Assembly: GCF_033473495.1 (NCBI RefSeq)
Contig: NC_088939.1
Span: 4,216,001 to 4,280,000, forward strand
DNA length: 64,000 nt
Direction: 5' to 3'
Source of the DNA: Cercospora beticola
Taxonomy: Eukaryota; Ascomycota; Dothideomycetes; Mycosphaerellales; Mycosphaerellaceae
A program made the translations under genes and the position numbers. Below, piece after piece: positions 31,713-45,433 of this stretch. The first letter of the stretch is position 1. The number at the start of each line of letters is the position of its first letter. The notes under the pieces were generated by a model, which was not told the origin of the DNA, did no database searches, and worked only from the letters and a program-made list of their open reading frames with translations.

Positions 31713-31930
31713 ACTTCACCTTTCACGCATGTGTGTCTCGGCGGAACCATACATTCTCGCAGCTGTCCATTGTCCCAATCGAGCATCTCGTAAAATCGCA
31801 ATTCGGAAATTTCTTTGATCTGCAAGAACCTGCAATTGCTGTCTTCTGGTACAGGATCTGCTGGAATGAGCCTCGTATTTCGTTCTTGTCTTGATCTGCG
31901 TCTGGAATCTGAGACATCAAAAATGCTGAG

Positions 31931-31946
31931 CCACGCCTTCGCTACC
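31931..31946. repeat. 16-bp exact direct repeat, copy 2
   Basis: Identical to 31697-31712; noncoding surroundings. Confidence 0.6.
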
Positions 31947-32801
31947 CCGGGTCCATTCAATACGTACTACTCCTTTGGGACGTACTGTACCGAACACTTA
32001 CAACGTGGCGAACCCCCACCGGCGGAGTGAGACAGCCGCTCCCAAGAACCAGGTTGAGCGCCCCCTTCCGGGTGCTGGGATCAAAGGGTTCGGGGAACCT
32101 GGTGCTATCCAGAGGCTGTTTCGAAGGTTAATACTGCACCCTGGGACACGGGTCGACGAAGTTTTGGTGCAACAGAAGCGTCAAAGTCGACAGCTCCGAG
32201 TTGAAGCCTACTACTCCACCACTCTAAGTTTGCGACAGCAGCGTGCGTGTCGGATATCAAGGTGCCGTGAGCACATGCACTTAGGCGAGCGAGCTGACGG
32301 GGTTTGCATGTCTTAAAACTCGAAATGCATCGTCGCATGGCCGAACAGCACGTTCTGGGCGCTGCAGAGCCGGCAGAGGTATGCAGCTTAGCGAGATATG
32401 GTGAGTTGGCAGTCGTGGGCCGTGTCGATGGCAATTTGACGGTGAGTGTGCTGTGTTGTTCAATTTTGAGATTGCTGACCGTAAGTCTGGTCGGCTTCTC
32501 TGAAGTGAGGCGGGGAGTGAGGCGAAGCTGTGGTGGCTCAAGACGACATTTACCCCGCCGATGAGCTGTGAGCTTTCCCCAGGTAAAGTGCCTCGCTCGA
32601 CCGACCGACGAGCGGATATTCCGAGAGCAGCGGCGCAAAGATGGACTTCTTCATCATTGGAGCACTTTGCCTTGTCAGTATTGTAAAAGCGACTGCATTG
32701 GCGGCCTTTGTATCTTTCTCGATCATCAACAGATAGCAAGCTGTCCCGGGTACCTTCCGACCGTGAACAAAGTGCCCAGCGAATGCAAGAGCGAGGGCAG
32801 A

Positions 32802-34058
32802 ATGGCGTTCAACGAGATACCGGTATTGGATCTGTCAGAAGCCAGGAATGCGGATACGAAGCCAGGCTTCCTGAGAAAGCTGAGAGACGCATTGCTCAAT
32901 GTTGGTTTCCTATACATCAAAAATGTGGGAATCGATCAAGAGACCTTCGATCGAGTGTGCGAAGCAGGCATCAAGTTCTTCGATTTACCGGAGGAAGAGA
33001 AGCTCGCCATTGAGATGAAAAACAAGCCGAGCTTTTTGGGATACTCCCGGGTAGGTGACAAAGATCTGGCAGGTATATATAATCGTTGCTAAGACACAAT
33101 GCAGCTTGGGAATGAAATCACAGCACACAAGGCAGATTGGCGAGAGCAGTATGATCTGAGTACACCCCATGATCTTCCCACAGACAAAGATCCACTATAC
33201 TATAATCTGCTTGCCCCCAATCAGTGGCCCAATGAAAAGCATTTGCCTAGTTTTCGTGCCATCTTCGAAGACTACATGCAGCGTATGGGCGAAATCAGCA
33301 TGTTCTTCACAAGCCTCATTGCAGAGGCCTTGGATATGCCTGCGAACGCTTTTGATCGTTTCTTCGATGTTGGGCAACAGCATAAGCTGAAAATCGTCAA
33401 ATATCCGGACAATGGGACAGGCGTGGGACAAGGCGTTGGTCCTCACAAGGACTCCATGCTCACGAGTTACCTCTTGCAAGCTTCTGAACACAAAGGACTC
33501 CAAGCCCAGAATACTCGCGGAGAGTGGATTGACTGTACGCAAGCCACGCTCTTCTAGCAACTGATCTAGCTGACAAATTCCTCAGGTCCCCCCAAAAGAG
33601 GCACTCTCGTCGTCGCCGTAGGCCAAGGCCTCGAAGCTCTGACAGAAGGCACTTGCGCGAGCACGACACACCGAGTCCTCAGTCCAGCCTCCGGCACCGG
33701 CGCACGCTTCAGCATTCCCTTCTTCCAAGGCGTTTCCTACGATGCACAATTCGAATCAATGGACGTTCCAGAGCACGTGCGAGCTTTACGACAGAATATT
33801 CTTCAATCACAAGATGGACGACGGGATGACGTCGAGTTCACATTTGTCAAAGGGCGCTGGTCGCATCTTGGCGAGGCGACGTTGATGAATCGGATTAAAT
33901 CGCACCAAGACGTTGGTGAGCGATGGTACCCAGATCTGTTGGCGCAGATCCGCGAACAACAGGCGCGAGATGCCGCGGTGGTGGAGAAGGGGATTTCTGG
34001 AGGAGCCAATCATCATGTGGTCCAAGAGGACAATACGAGAGTGGTAGAAGCGCATTAG
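32802..34058 (+). CDS. 2-oxoglutarate/Fe(II)-dependent dioxygenase (isopenicillin-N-synthase-like)
   Basis: Oxidises a small molecule using 2-oxoglutarate, iron and oxygen; substrate unknown. Three exons: 32802-33050, 33105-33534 and 33586-34058, introns of 54 and 51 bp; 383 aa. The DIOX_N start is clear (IPVLDLSEARN, LRDALLNVGFLYIKNVGI, FFDLPEEEKLAIEMKN). The iron ligands are His197 and Asp199 in GPHKDSM and His255 in TTHRVLSP. Arg267 in ARFSIPFF would bind 2-oxoglutarate. The C-terminal 100 residues form a helical extension (LRQNILQSQ, IREQQARDAAVV). No targeting signal. It stands alone with no pathway neighbours, so general detoxification or secondary metabolism remain equally open. Confidence 0.92.
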
Positions 34059-35228
34059 CAGGTAGATCCTTCTACGACGTTGTGGATTCACTCCTCGTTC
34101 ACAAATTTGGTCGGTCGGTACTTCTCACCTTCTGGAGTTGAAGTCCGTCTCCGCTGGTTGTGAGGTGAGGTGCTAGGAGCATTGTCCGGTGGTATAGTTC
34201 TGACCAGCTGAAGCCTCGAAATTAGCGCTTTGGCGCTTGGATAGACGGGAACAAGAAATTGGCGGTCGTAACTCTCGCCCGTGCATTGCGTGCTGCTTGC
34301 GATTGTGTACTATAGAATGCGTGAGCGTCATAGCCGCGTAGTGTTGGGCATTAGAGTAAAGCGGACTAAGAACCAACCATCAACCACGAACTTAGTCGGA
34401 ATGAGGCTCACACGGGATGAAACATGTTGTTTGGAATAGATGATTTTCGCAAAGCTATAGTAAGCATATTTTGCTGGCGCCAAAGGCCAAAGTGCGACCG
34501 TTAGGTGGTATTACAAGTACATTGCGCGTTCGTTATCTGAAAAGCAATAATAGCAGTCCATCTGGGTATCCCTTGCCTGCGAAAGCAGGTACTGTGGTTC
34601 GTTCTGTTCTCTCTCATCAACGCCGTGAAAGCAAACCCGTAGTCATTTCCCCTCAAGTATTATAACAGTAGTAGTAGTGTTCTAGCGTCTGGGTCGCGGC
34701 AATGTGTACCGGGGTTCAAGAATTCGTAGCTGTGGCAGCCAGTGCCTGGGCAGCAGCAGCACCGCTCATCATCATGTGAGATTGAGTGCGATAGACTTTG
34801 CAATGGTAGTGCCGGCAAGCCGCTGTTCCACGGGCCGCGCTTGGCCCAGGCGCGCCGGTAGTGCTTTCGCTACCGGAGCTCTGATAGAGTTTGCGCGTCG
34901 CGCGAGCTACCTCGCATCTCGATCAAACGGTGCTTTGGATGCGTGAAATGCAATGTGGTCTGAGGGCCGGGCTGCATGCGGGGCGCTGTGTGTTGTGGTG
35001 TGCCGACCAAACTGTGTGTCGCGCACTAGATGTGATCAGGTCTGGTTCCGATTGTGGTCAATTCCGCTTAGCCGCGTGGGTGGGAGGCAGGTGCACACGG
35101 TCTGTGCTACCTTGATTGGGCGTAGTCAATGCCAGAAGCGCACGCCCAGAGGGACTTTCAATCGCTTGCCTATCCAGGAAGTTGTCGCGATCAACGCGCC
35201 TACCAAAGATGGCTGGGGGAACAGCTGA
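34059..35228. other. Convergent intergenic region, 1.2 kb
   Basis: Between the 3' ends of the dioxygenase and bZIP genes. Nothing recognisable; scattered short frames only. Confidence 0.5.
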
Positions 35229-36427
35229 TCAAGCAGTTGGGTAATGCGCCAATGGGTACGAGCGGCCGGCGGCCTCCTCTCGGTATGTCTGCTGCTGCGG
35301 ATACGGCTGTCCACTTGTGGCCGCGTGGAACGACGCATTGGGAAGCGGTGGTGGATGCATCTGGGTATGTGGCGAACTGTAGTCCGGGCCGGTAGTTGGG
35401 ACTTGCATGGGCGCCACCTGGAAAGCCTGTTGGGCTGGAAATGCGGTCTGGCCTTGATAGCTACTGGGGCTCGACGACACAGAGATGTTGGGAAACTCGC
35501 TCTGTGGGGTCATTTGAGTATGATATGTCGAGGACTGGTATCCTGATTGTTGCGAGGGTGCCGTCTCATATTGAGACGGCCTCTGCTGCTCCTGGCTAAT
35601 GTATTGGTAACTTGACGGGGCGGCGGACCAATCTACTCTTTCTCCATGCTGGAATGTAGCTGAACCTGGTGCCTGCATTGGGTCCTGTAGGCTGCTTCCG
35701 GGTGTTTGAAGAGGCTGCAAGCTCTGGGCGCTCTCATGCGATCTCCAGGCGGTCAAGGTAGGTGCATTGGCAACAGAACTGGCAGTTGGAAGGCCCATCC
35801 CGTTAGCAACGAAGCCTGCTCCATGTTGCCAGGAACCATGGCGCGATCCTGATCCCTGAGTTGTGACCGAGTTGTTACTTGTGGATGTTGAACCCGGGCG
35901 TGGGATAGAGGCACCGGCAGCGTTGACCGGTGATGCGGATGGGACAGACAGCAGACTTGACTCTGGCAAGCGTTGACCTATTGCGAAATGTCAGTCAATG
36001 TGACAATTGTGGCCAGCGTCGCCCACTCACCTTCGGAGGGGATGCCATTCATGTTGAAACCTGCTTCATTGAGCTTGTTGCGCAGGTAGACGATCTCTTC
36101 TTCGAGTTCGCGATTTCGTTGCTGTGTAGCGTGTGCGATCTTCTCGGTTTGCTCTTGGTTGCCTCGCAGCTCGTTGACGGTCCTCTCGAGGTGGTCAATG
36201 TGGTCCTTCGTCCGTTGTCGGATGGCACGTTGGGCTTCTCGGTCGTTGGCTCGCTTTCTCTCGAGCTGCGCGGCGGACAGCGTAGTTACGCTTCGAGTGC
36301 CAGCTCGAGAGGCGCGCTTCTTGGTGGAGCTCGTTGACGATTTCCGCGTATCAGATCCGGGAGAGACATAACGTTGCGACGAACCCTTCTCCAACGCTCC
36401 ATGGGTAGATGAGGAATCAGAATTCAT
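35229..36427 (-). CDS. Fungal bZIP transcription factor
   Basis: Nuclear DNA-binding protein. Two exons on the minus strand: 36427-36031 and 35977-35229, with a 53-bp intron (GTGAGT...ATAG); 381 aa. The frame also has an ATG at 36490 (402 aa); 36427 is preferred because MNSDSSS resembles the disordered starts of this family. The basic region and zipper are RAGTRSVTTLSAAQLERKRA then NDREAQRAIRQRTKDHIDHL, followed by the leucine heptads ERTVNELRGN to EEEIVYLRNKLNEAGF. The ND-REAQRAIRQRTK version is characteristic of a filamentous-fungal bZIP group. The rest is Gln/Ser/Pro-rich, a likely activation domain. A 3.4-kb gene-poor region lies upstream, as is common for regulators. Confidence 0.9.
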
Positions 36428-39400
36428 TGGTAACCATGGAATGTGGTCGTTGAAGTGGTGCCACGGTGTTGTAGGAAGAACGCACGTCATGTGGAGTGCT
36501 TGTGAAGGTGGTATGAGGAAGGAAGATGAGGTACGGGAGCGGGAAGGCCGGTTGATAGCCTTGCTTTATCCGAGTTGGTGAGTGAAGCCGTCCAGTGTAT
36601 CCGGCGTGAAATGGTCTTGGTGGTGAATCGTGGTGGACACGATGCTACGAGGGAGGACGAGTAGCTATATGCATGAAGCGTGAGTGAGGCTCGAGCTCCT
36701 GGTAGTATAGGTGCTTTGCTATAACAGAGCAACGCAATAATGCGAGCACCGGAGAGGATGCGCGAGAGACGTTGATGCTAATAACCCAGTCGAAAGCCAC
36801 GGAGTGCCCTGACGGCCGGTCTCTGCCGGTGACTTGCACAATGCGGTCACAGACATCAATGCCTGACGCGGGCTCATGCACGGCCGGCATGACAGGGACC
36901 TGGGAGGCGGTTCCTGCAGATGCATGCAGCGTACATGGCGGCTGGCACACTCAGAACCCCATAGCTGGCGCTGTGTCCCGGCCGCCGGCCACCCTCGCAG
37001 TCGACTGGAAGCTCCGACCATTCTCCTCTCGATTGGATGTGATCGCCACGCACACACTTTTGTTGCACGCACGAGCCCGAGCCGTGGTAGCGCGCAGGGC
37101 TCGTGGCTGCGGTTGCACCAGCGCAGAGGGATATGTCTCACGGCCGGGCACACTCGCTGAAGTTTGGTTGCGCTTTGATACTCCACGTGGGCGGGTTAGG
37201 TCATCACAGCGAGGTGGTGGGTGGGCGCCACAATGGCCACCAGATCGCCCGAACTCTGTTCCTGGCAGGTTGCACCATGTCCGACTCGCCATCGTGGTTA
37301 TAGCAGACGCTGCTATGATATTGTGAAACTGCCAACCTCAGACGTCTCTACTGCTGCATCCCCGTCTGGTTGTCTCACTGGCGCGGGCAATATCCTGGGC
37401 CAGGCACGGCTCGACCCTGGAAGTGAATTGGTCTCTTGCCCCGTTGCGGCGCCGCCCCGAAGGATTGCGCGAGAGGGGTGAGTCTGCGGTGCAGTTCTTT
37501 TGCTGTTTGTGCGTCCTGTCCGGATCGCGCATATCGAGTGCGGGAGGATCTTGGCTGCGATCTCTCCCATACTAGCGGCCGCAGCTCATACACAATGCGG
37601 TGCCCACACTGCGACTGATTTGCACCCACGGCGGCGGTGCGCAGCGCTGAGCGCAATGAGAGAGTAGGCAACTGAAGACAGCGCCAAGACGGCTTTGCTC
37701 TCTGTTAATAGGCTGCGCGGCAAGCCGCCGGAATTCACCCGGGCGCTCTCAACGTCGCTTCGTTGGAACTCATTGCTGAAAACATACAACGAACATCCCA
37801 GCTGCCCTCCGCCCGCTACACGTCGGATCAACGACCCGGACACAACGTTTGCTAGCATCGAGAGGAGGAGACCGACGGCATTCCCATGCTGGCAACGTCT
37901 ACCCGCAGAACCCAAATCAGCGCATGCAGTCACGGCATGCCGACACGAAAGTTCGTCGTTTACCCGCGGCCGCAGCCCGCGCGGGAGTGCACATCTCCCA
38001 TCTCGATCCAGCACTCCCAGGTGAGCGACAAAGCTTAATATGCAGCACCGCCCACGCACAGCACGCTTGTGACAGCCTGGTTGTTTTCCTGCAACCTGCC
38101 GCCGGCTCTCGGAGTGCGGCGAAATCTGAAACATACCACTTCACTGATCACCTCACGCCTTCGTTGGGCTCTCAAGCACCGCGCCTGCTGTGCTGCTGTG
38201 GGCGTTATTGACATGAAACGTAGCGCATTCGAGCTCCTGGACTACCTCGAGGACAGCGCGCCCACCGGGCCCTACAAGATGCCAGTTCAATAGACTGGAG
38301 TGTGACGAGGCTGCGACGCGCACACACAGCTGCGCATATCCGGAGCCGAATGCGGTAAAATACAGGCTCGCGATCTCGAAATGCTTGCTGCTGTCATCGA
38401 GACCGCCTCAAGGTCTAGCAGCTTTCTGCTGGGCTGAGCAAGAAGCAATTCATCCACGAGAGTTCAAACCTAGTTGTCTTCCCCGCTGCACGAGCTAGTG
38501 CCGCATACCAGCATGCTGCACGACTTCGTTTTGGGGTCCAATCGTAATGATCTGCAGCCACCAACTCTATTGCTCACCAGCCAGAACAACCACATCATGT
38601 GGCTGGGCTCGTTGGGGCACCGCACGCAATGCCTGCCAGATCCCGATGACATCTTCCTAGACCGACCTGCCGTGGCATCTGATCCGATGGCTATCGGCAT
38701 AAGCATCCAGCAACTTGTGTGGTATCGTGGAAATAACACTGCCACGGCAATACGAGCACCCCAAAGTATGCTGTTGAAAATCCACTGGGCACAGAGCGGA
38801 ATGCGACGAACTCTGAGAGCCGTGGCAGGCCGGTGCTTCGTGCTGTCAATCTAACGGTTTACATAGCAACGGACATTATGCGCGAAGCTATCTTGGAGAC
38901 ACCGGACGGGGCACTGTGGCTCAATGCGCTATATGCCAGGTATACGGGCCCGTTGAGCGACGTTCTCCCACACGGTCGTCCACGGAATCTGTTCGGCGCC
39001 CATTGGCACTCGCAATTCACTTTGGTGGCCCGCACGCTTGGCTGCTCTCAAGTGGGCTTGCGACAAGGTTGGCTCAAGCACGATCGGCGCATGGGTGGGT
39101 TGTTTTACGTCGATCGTTCAGGTTGTCGGAGAGCTTTCTGGCGTGAGCTTCGCAGTGACCCGGATCATCGGTCACCTGCGCGTGATGCGTATCGGCTGAA
39201 TTCGTGCACTGATCGCGCCCTTGGCTGGGCCTTTTTGCACCGCATTTCGTACTTCGGACATATCTCGACCATATGGGCACAGCAGAAATTCTCCTTCAGA
39301 CCATAGCGACGCGCATAATGAAACGCTTGCTGTTCCTAAGCTGCTGTCAAACCTAGTCAGTCATATCTTCTGGGCCGATCTCGAACCAATTGGGCGTGAT

Positions 39401-39821
39401 TGCAGGAGGGTTAATCTGGGCGTCTGAGACGCCAGTAGGTTCATCAGATCCGGTCAGCGGGGGAAAGCAATGCTGTGGTTGTTTCTGCTGTGGTTGTCGA
39501 CTGGGATCAGGCACCGTGAGCTGTGCAGCCTGGTTGAATCCCTTCGATCCCACGCCACTCGTGTGGCTTGCCCGGATTGATCGTGGTTACCACGTCCGTT
39601 TCACCATCGCTCAAATGTGGACATGCTCATCACCATCAAATGCGAGTTCTCAGAGCGAATCGATGCGCCTTCGGCGGTGCTCGCCATCCAAACACGGCCA
39701 GAGGCACCGGAGAAAGATCGATGCTGGTGTCATCAAAGATGATGATGTATAATGAGCCATATTATGCGCCGCCTAGAGATTACCGGAAAGAGTGCCACGG
39801 GCATGGCCGTCCCTTCTTCGC
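36428..39821. other. Gene-poor stretch, 3.4 kb
   Basis: Upstream of the bZIP gene and downstream of the beta-glucosidase. The first part is G+C-rich (about 36.8-38.2 kb) with many overlapping frames on both strands, none convincing. The 126-codon frame at 38474-38854 starts with TTG and lacks recognisable motifs. Probably a long regulatory region and UTR, possibly a noncoding transcript. Confidence 0.5.
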
Positions 39822-41650
<1,829 letters not shown>

Positions 41651-42551
41651 TTCGGCTTCTGGAATCTGTCCTGATGGAAGTTTGTAATGTCTCTAGTAAG
41701 TTGTTGTGACCAAGGAATTCTTGACTACGCAGAGGAAGGCGGCAGCTTCGTTTTCCTACCTCGTACACGGCAAGTCTCTTAGATGCCCACTTATATGTGG
41801 TGTGGTGTCTCTTGGCTTTAGTGCTTTCTGGCTACGGAGAAATGGCTCTTTGGATACGGAGAAGTGCTCACCGAACACAAAGGCGATTCCCTGAGCAACG
41901 CGTGACGTCCGATTAAGGATAGATTAAAACCCGCACACTGAACCCATGCACGCAATGGTTCTCTGCGGATGCCGGCAGCAGCGACCAGCAGATACGTGTC
42001 GACGGATGTGAGGACCGTCAGCCGCTGCTGCCAATGCAAGAGGAAGACGCCACTTCATATAGAGCGGGCTTGTGACTGGACACCAACACAGGATCTCGTA
42101 TACAACATCACACTGTACAAGAGCAAGTCTTCGAGGCAAGGTTGCAGAATGACCATATTCCAAGCATTTTCCCCCTGGTATAAAGGACTCGCTAGGCCGC
42201 ATAGTGAGGAAGTCTTTGTGACGGCTTTCGCGCCGTTGAGCCATTCGACATTCCGCCTCCGACAAAGTCACATGTTCTCGAAAAGCGCTGGTGCCAAATG
42301 TGGAAGTGCGGCGACTCTGAAAACGGAAGTCCGAAAATCTGATTTATCATTGGTCTTCGCCTTCTTTCTCCCCTGTTTTCTGACCACAAGCCCCTCCACA
42401 GTACACTACGCCAGCGCGGAGAGCGGCAGTATGGTCAGACAGGCGGCTTTTAGCCGACAGCGCAGCATCAATAAGTATTTGGCTATTTGAGATGAAATAA
42501 CACAGCCATCAAAGCATAAGTCCACATTTCACATACTGCACAGTCTTCATC
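41651..42551. promoter_or_regulatory. Divergent intergenic region between GH1 and DUF1479 genes, 0.9 kb
   Basis: Start codons of two divergent genes flank it, so it holds both promoters. No coding frame or recognised motif. Confidence 0.5.
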
Positions 42552-44136
42552 ATGGTCTCTACACTGCTTCCAGCACTTCGCGGCGGCAGGCGGGTTCTGC
42601 AGCGGAGCACTAGACTGAACCAGACAGTGCGCGGCGCGGCGGGCACAGCGACACAAAAGCGCGAAGGCGACATATCAGATGCCTTTGCGTCGCTATCCGG
42701 CCTGCAATTCGAGCCACTCGAGCCACGATTCGCAGATCTCAAGAAGCGCCTGATTGCAGGGCATGAGGAAGCGCTATATCATTCCTGGCATCGGCTTCTT
42801 GCCTCGCTGCGAGAGGAGATCCCAATAATCGCCGAACAAGGGTCCAAAATTGTCCCAGAAATCGACTTCAAAGACATCGACAATGCCAGCGAAAACTTCA
42901 AATCCGAGCACAGGAAGCGCGGAGTGGCAGTTATTCGCAACGTGATACCAGAGCAAGAAGCTTTGGACCTCAAGACTGGGCTGAAGGAGTACATTGCGGC
43001 GAACCCACACACGAAGGCATTTCCTGCAGATAATCCCCAAGTGTACGAATTGTACTGGAGTCCTTCGCAGATTAAAGCTCGATCGCATCCGAATTTGATC
43101 AAGGCACAGCGCTTCTTGACGGAATTTTGGCATTCGAAAGATCCCAATGCTGCGATTTCATCGAGTCACCCTATGATATATGCGGATCGGTTGCGAATGC
43201 GCTTGCCGGGAGATGCCAAGTTTGCTCTGGGTCCTCACGTTGATGGAGGATCGTGTGAGAGATGGGAAGAAGAGGGTTATGGGTAAGTGCCAAACTGAGG
43301 TCTAGTCAATTTGAAAGTAGGAGCTAACGAAACTTAGACGAGGCCATGTCTATGACAAGATCTTCCAAGGAAAATGGGAAGAATATGATCCTTGGGAATC
43401 AAGCTCGCGTCTTCCTGTGGTTTCCGATCTTTACCAAGGAGTTGGTGCCTGCTCTATGTTCCGCATGTTCCAGGGCTGGCTATCGCTGAGCTCTACTGGG
43501 CCGTACGAGGGAACATTATTGGTCAATCCACTTCTCAGCAGAGCCACTGCCTACTACTTGCTTCGTCCGTTCTTCTCGCCGAAGCGAGCTGCTCAGGACC
43601 CCACTGCCGAGAACTATGAGGAGGCATTCCTGACCGCAGATAACTGGACCTTGAGCACTGAGCAAGACTCGTGGCTGCATGGAGCGTCGAAAGGCCACGG
43701 ACAGGAGTTGAGCCACCAACTGCACCCACATTTGAACCTGCCCAGCTCCATGGTCCACGTGCCAAAGGTCAATCCTGGAGATTATGTCTCCTGGCACTGC
43801 GACACCATTCACGCTGTCGACAAAGTCCATGCAGGCAAATCCGATTCCAGCGTGCTTTATATCCCAGCATGCCCGCTGACCGCCTCCAACGCCAAATTTG
43901 TCGCAAGACAGCGTGAAGCCTTCCTCAGTGGCGCACCATGCCCAGATTTCGGTGGAGGTGTTGGTGAAAGCCAGCATGTTGGTCGTCCAGGCGTTGAAGA
44001 TGTGGAAAAGGTCAATCCTGTGGAAGGCATGCGAGCATTTGGTCTTCGCGCCTGGGATCCCACTGAGCCTGGCCTTTCGGAAGGACAAAAGACTGTTATG
44101 AAGGAGGCGAACAAGATCTTGGGTTTTGAATCTTGA
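42552..44136 (+). CDS. DUF1479 (YbiU-like) Fe(II)/2-oxoglutarate dioxygenase-fold protein
   Basis: Two exons, 42552-43282 and 43338-44136, with a 55-bp intron (GTAAGT...TTAG); 509 aa. The family is widespread in fungi and bacteria (YbiU) and is placed in the cupin/2OG-dioxygenase clan; its reaction is not firmly known. Typical stretches: FKSEHRKRGVAVIRNVIPEQ, PQVYELYWSPSQIKARSHPN, and ALGPHVDGGSCERWEE with an H-x-D pair that would bind iron. Others are SMFRMFQGWLSLSSTGPYEG and DYVSWHCDTIHAVDK with the distal His. The first 35 residues are Arg-rich without acidic residues (LLPALRGGRRVLQRSTRLNQ), which looks like a mitochondrial presequence. That location is an inference. Confidence 0.9.
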
Positions 44137-44566
44137 GCTTGGAGCCTGCAGGTCATGATATTTAAATTGTCATGTTCACTTCTATTTCGGCATTGTTAAG
44201 ATACATGTAGCGTGCAGCATATTCATCTAAGGCGCGCAAAGCTTGTGCTGGCTAGCAGGAAAAGCAGTTCTGGTACTACCATTGCAAACGATGTTTTCAT
44301 TGCTATTTTTCAGAGCACGGTGTATCAAATGACATTGGAATATAGCACGCATCTTCGGAGTTGCTACTTCCAATGCTGCAGCTCGTCGCTGCCCCATAAT
44401 CAGACGACCCTTGTCGTGGTGACGTATGGCGACCCTACGATGTTCTGGAGCTCTCGCGAAGCTTCTGGGAATCGACATTGAAATGGAACACAACCAGATA
44501 TCCACATGAAGCAGCACGAGACTCCGTACAAGCTGTTGAGCTGAAGGGAAGAACAAGCAAACCACG
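44137..44566. other. Intergenic, 0.4 kb
   Basis: 3' side of the DUF1479 gene and promoter of the next gene in the same direction. Nothing recognised. Confidence 0.5.
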
Positions 44567-45433
44567 ATGTCCGACACCACCCATCTCTTTGGCGGATGCA
44601 GTTGCGAGCGAAATCAGTTCGTGATCAGCATCCCGCGAACTGCCAGACACGAAGCACAGGTCTTTTTTGACAACTCAAGTGCAAGCAGTAAGTTTTTCAC
44701 CAAGCTCTGAAATGTCGCTACAGTAACTGACTAGGAGTTTCCGCCAGGAAGAGCTCACGCAGCGCCCGTCGTAGCCTTCTTGCGAGTACCGTTGGACTTC
44801 TACCATTCAGCGACCTACGCGCACTTCGACAACGAATCTCACAATTCGATCAAAAGAACGTACAACACCCCAGCGACCCGACCCGGCCTCCCTCCTACAC
44901 GAAGGCAATTCTGCGGATTTTGCGGCACGAACCTGACAGCGTGGAACGAAGCACTGCACAGCAGTAGAGAGCATGGAAGCAACAACAGCTCAGATTACCT
45001 GGACGTCACATTGGGTTCGCTATTCAACGAGAGTCTGGACAAATTAGAAGCGCTCAGCATCACACCAGGATCAGATTCAGATGAAGAGGAAGGATCACTC
45101 GAAGGCACAGATTCTGGACTGCGGCATACTCGATTGGACGAGCAAGAGCGCGGTGCAGGAGCAGATTCAGAGGGTGTTCCAATCCCCGTACGCACTTCGA
45201 GGACAAACCAGCAACTCCATCGTCTTAGCGACCGCGGCGTCCCCTACTTCGAAGAAATGATCGAGAATAGCCGGCTAGGACGTATTCGACGACAGGTAGG
45301 GGGTCAGACGTCTCGTGATGGCACCAGCAGTGTTCAGTGGGAAGTCATTGAGACTGTCATTGGTACCAACGATGATGATGATTCCATTCCAGCCGGGGGA
45401 TCTACTCCCAAACGACAGAGACTGGGATCCTGA
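44567..45433 (+). CDS. GFA/CENP-V-like zinc-binding protein with disordered C-terminal extension
   Basis: Two exons, 44567-44687 and 44748-45433, with a 60-bp intron; 268 aa. The N-terminal 110 residues have the GFA pattern: FGGCSCERNQFVI (C-x-C) near the start and RRQFCGFCGTNLTAWNE (C-x2-C) near residue 105. Members bind zinc and were first linked to glutathione-dependent formaldehyde handling, but most have no known reaction. Between them RVPLDFYHSATYAHFDNES would be the strand region. The remaining 150 residues are acidic/Ser-rich and end with a basic patch (TPKRQRLGS), a possible nuclear signal. This long tail is unusual for plain GFA enzymes and suggests a non-enzymatic role. Confidence 0.75.

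Larger units (their letters stand above)
30451..32801. other. Gene-poor stretch with short direct repeats, 2.35 kb
   Basis: No frame looks like a known protein. It contains two sets of short direct repeats (listed separately). It may be an eroded insertion or a long promoter of the dioxygenase gene at 32802. Confidence 0.5.

Noticed and set aside
31694..31960. 88-codon minus-strand frame with repeated VAKAW
   Set aside because: The repeated peptide is just the 16-bp DNA repeat translated in the same frame; the start and neighbours give no support for a gene.
38474..38854. 126-codon plus-strand frame in the gene-poor stretch
   Set aside because: It begins with TTG, has no recognisable motif and no flanking exon.
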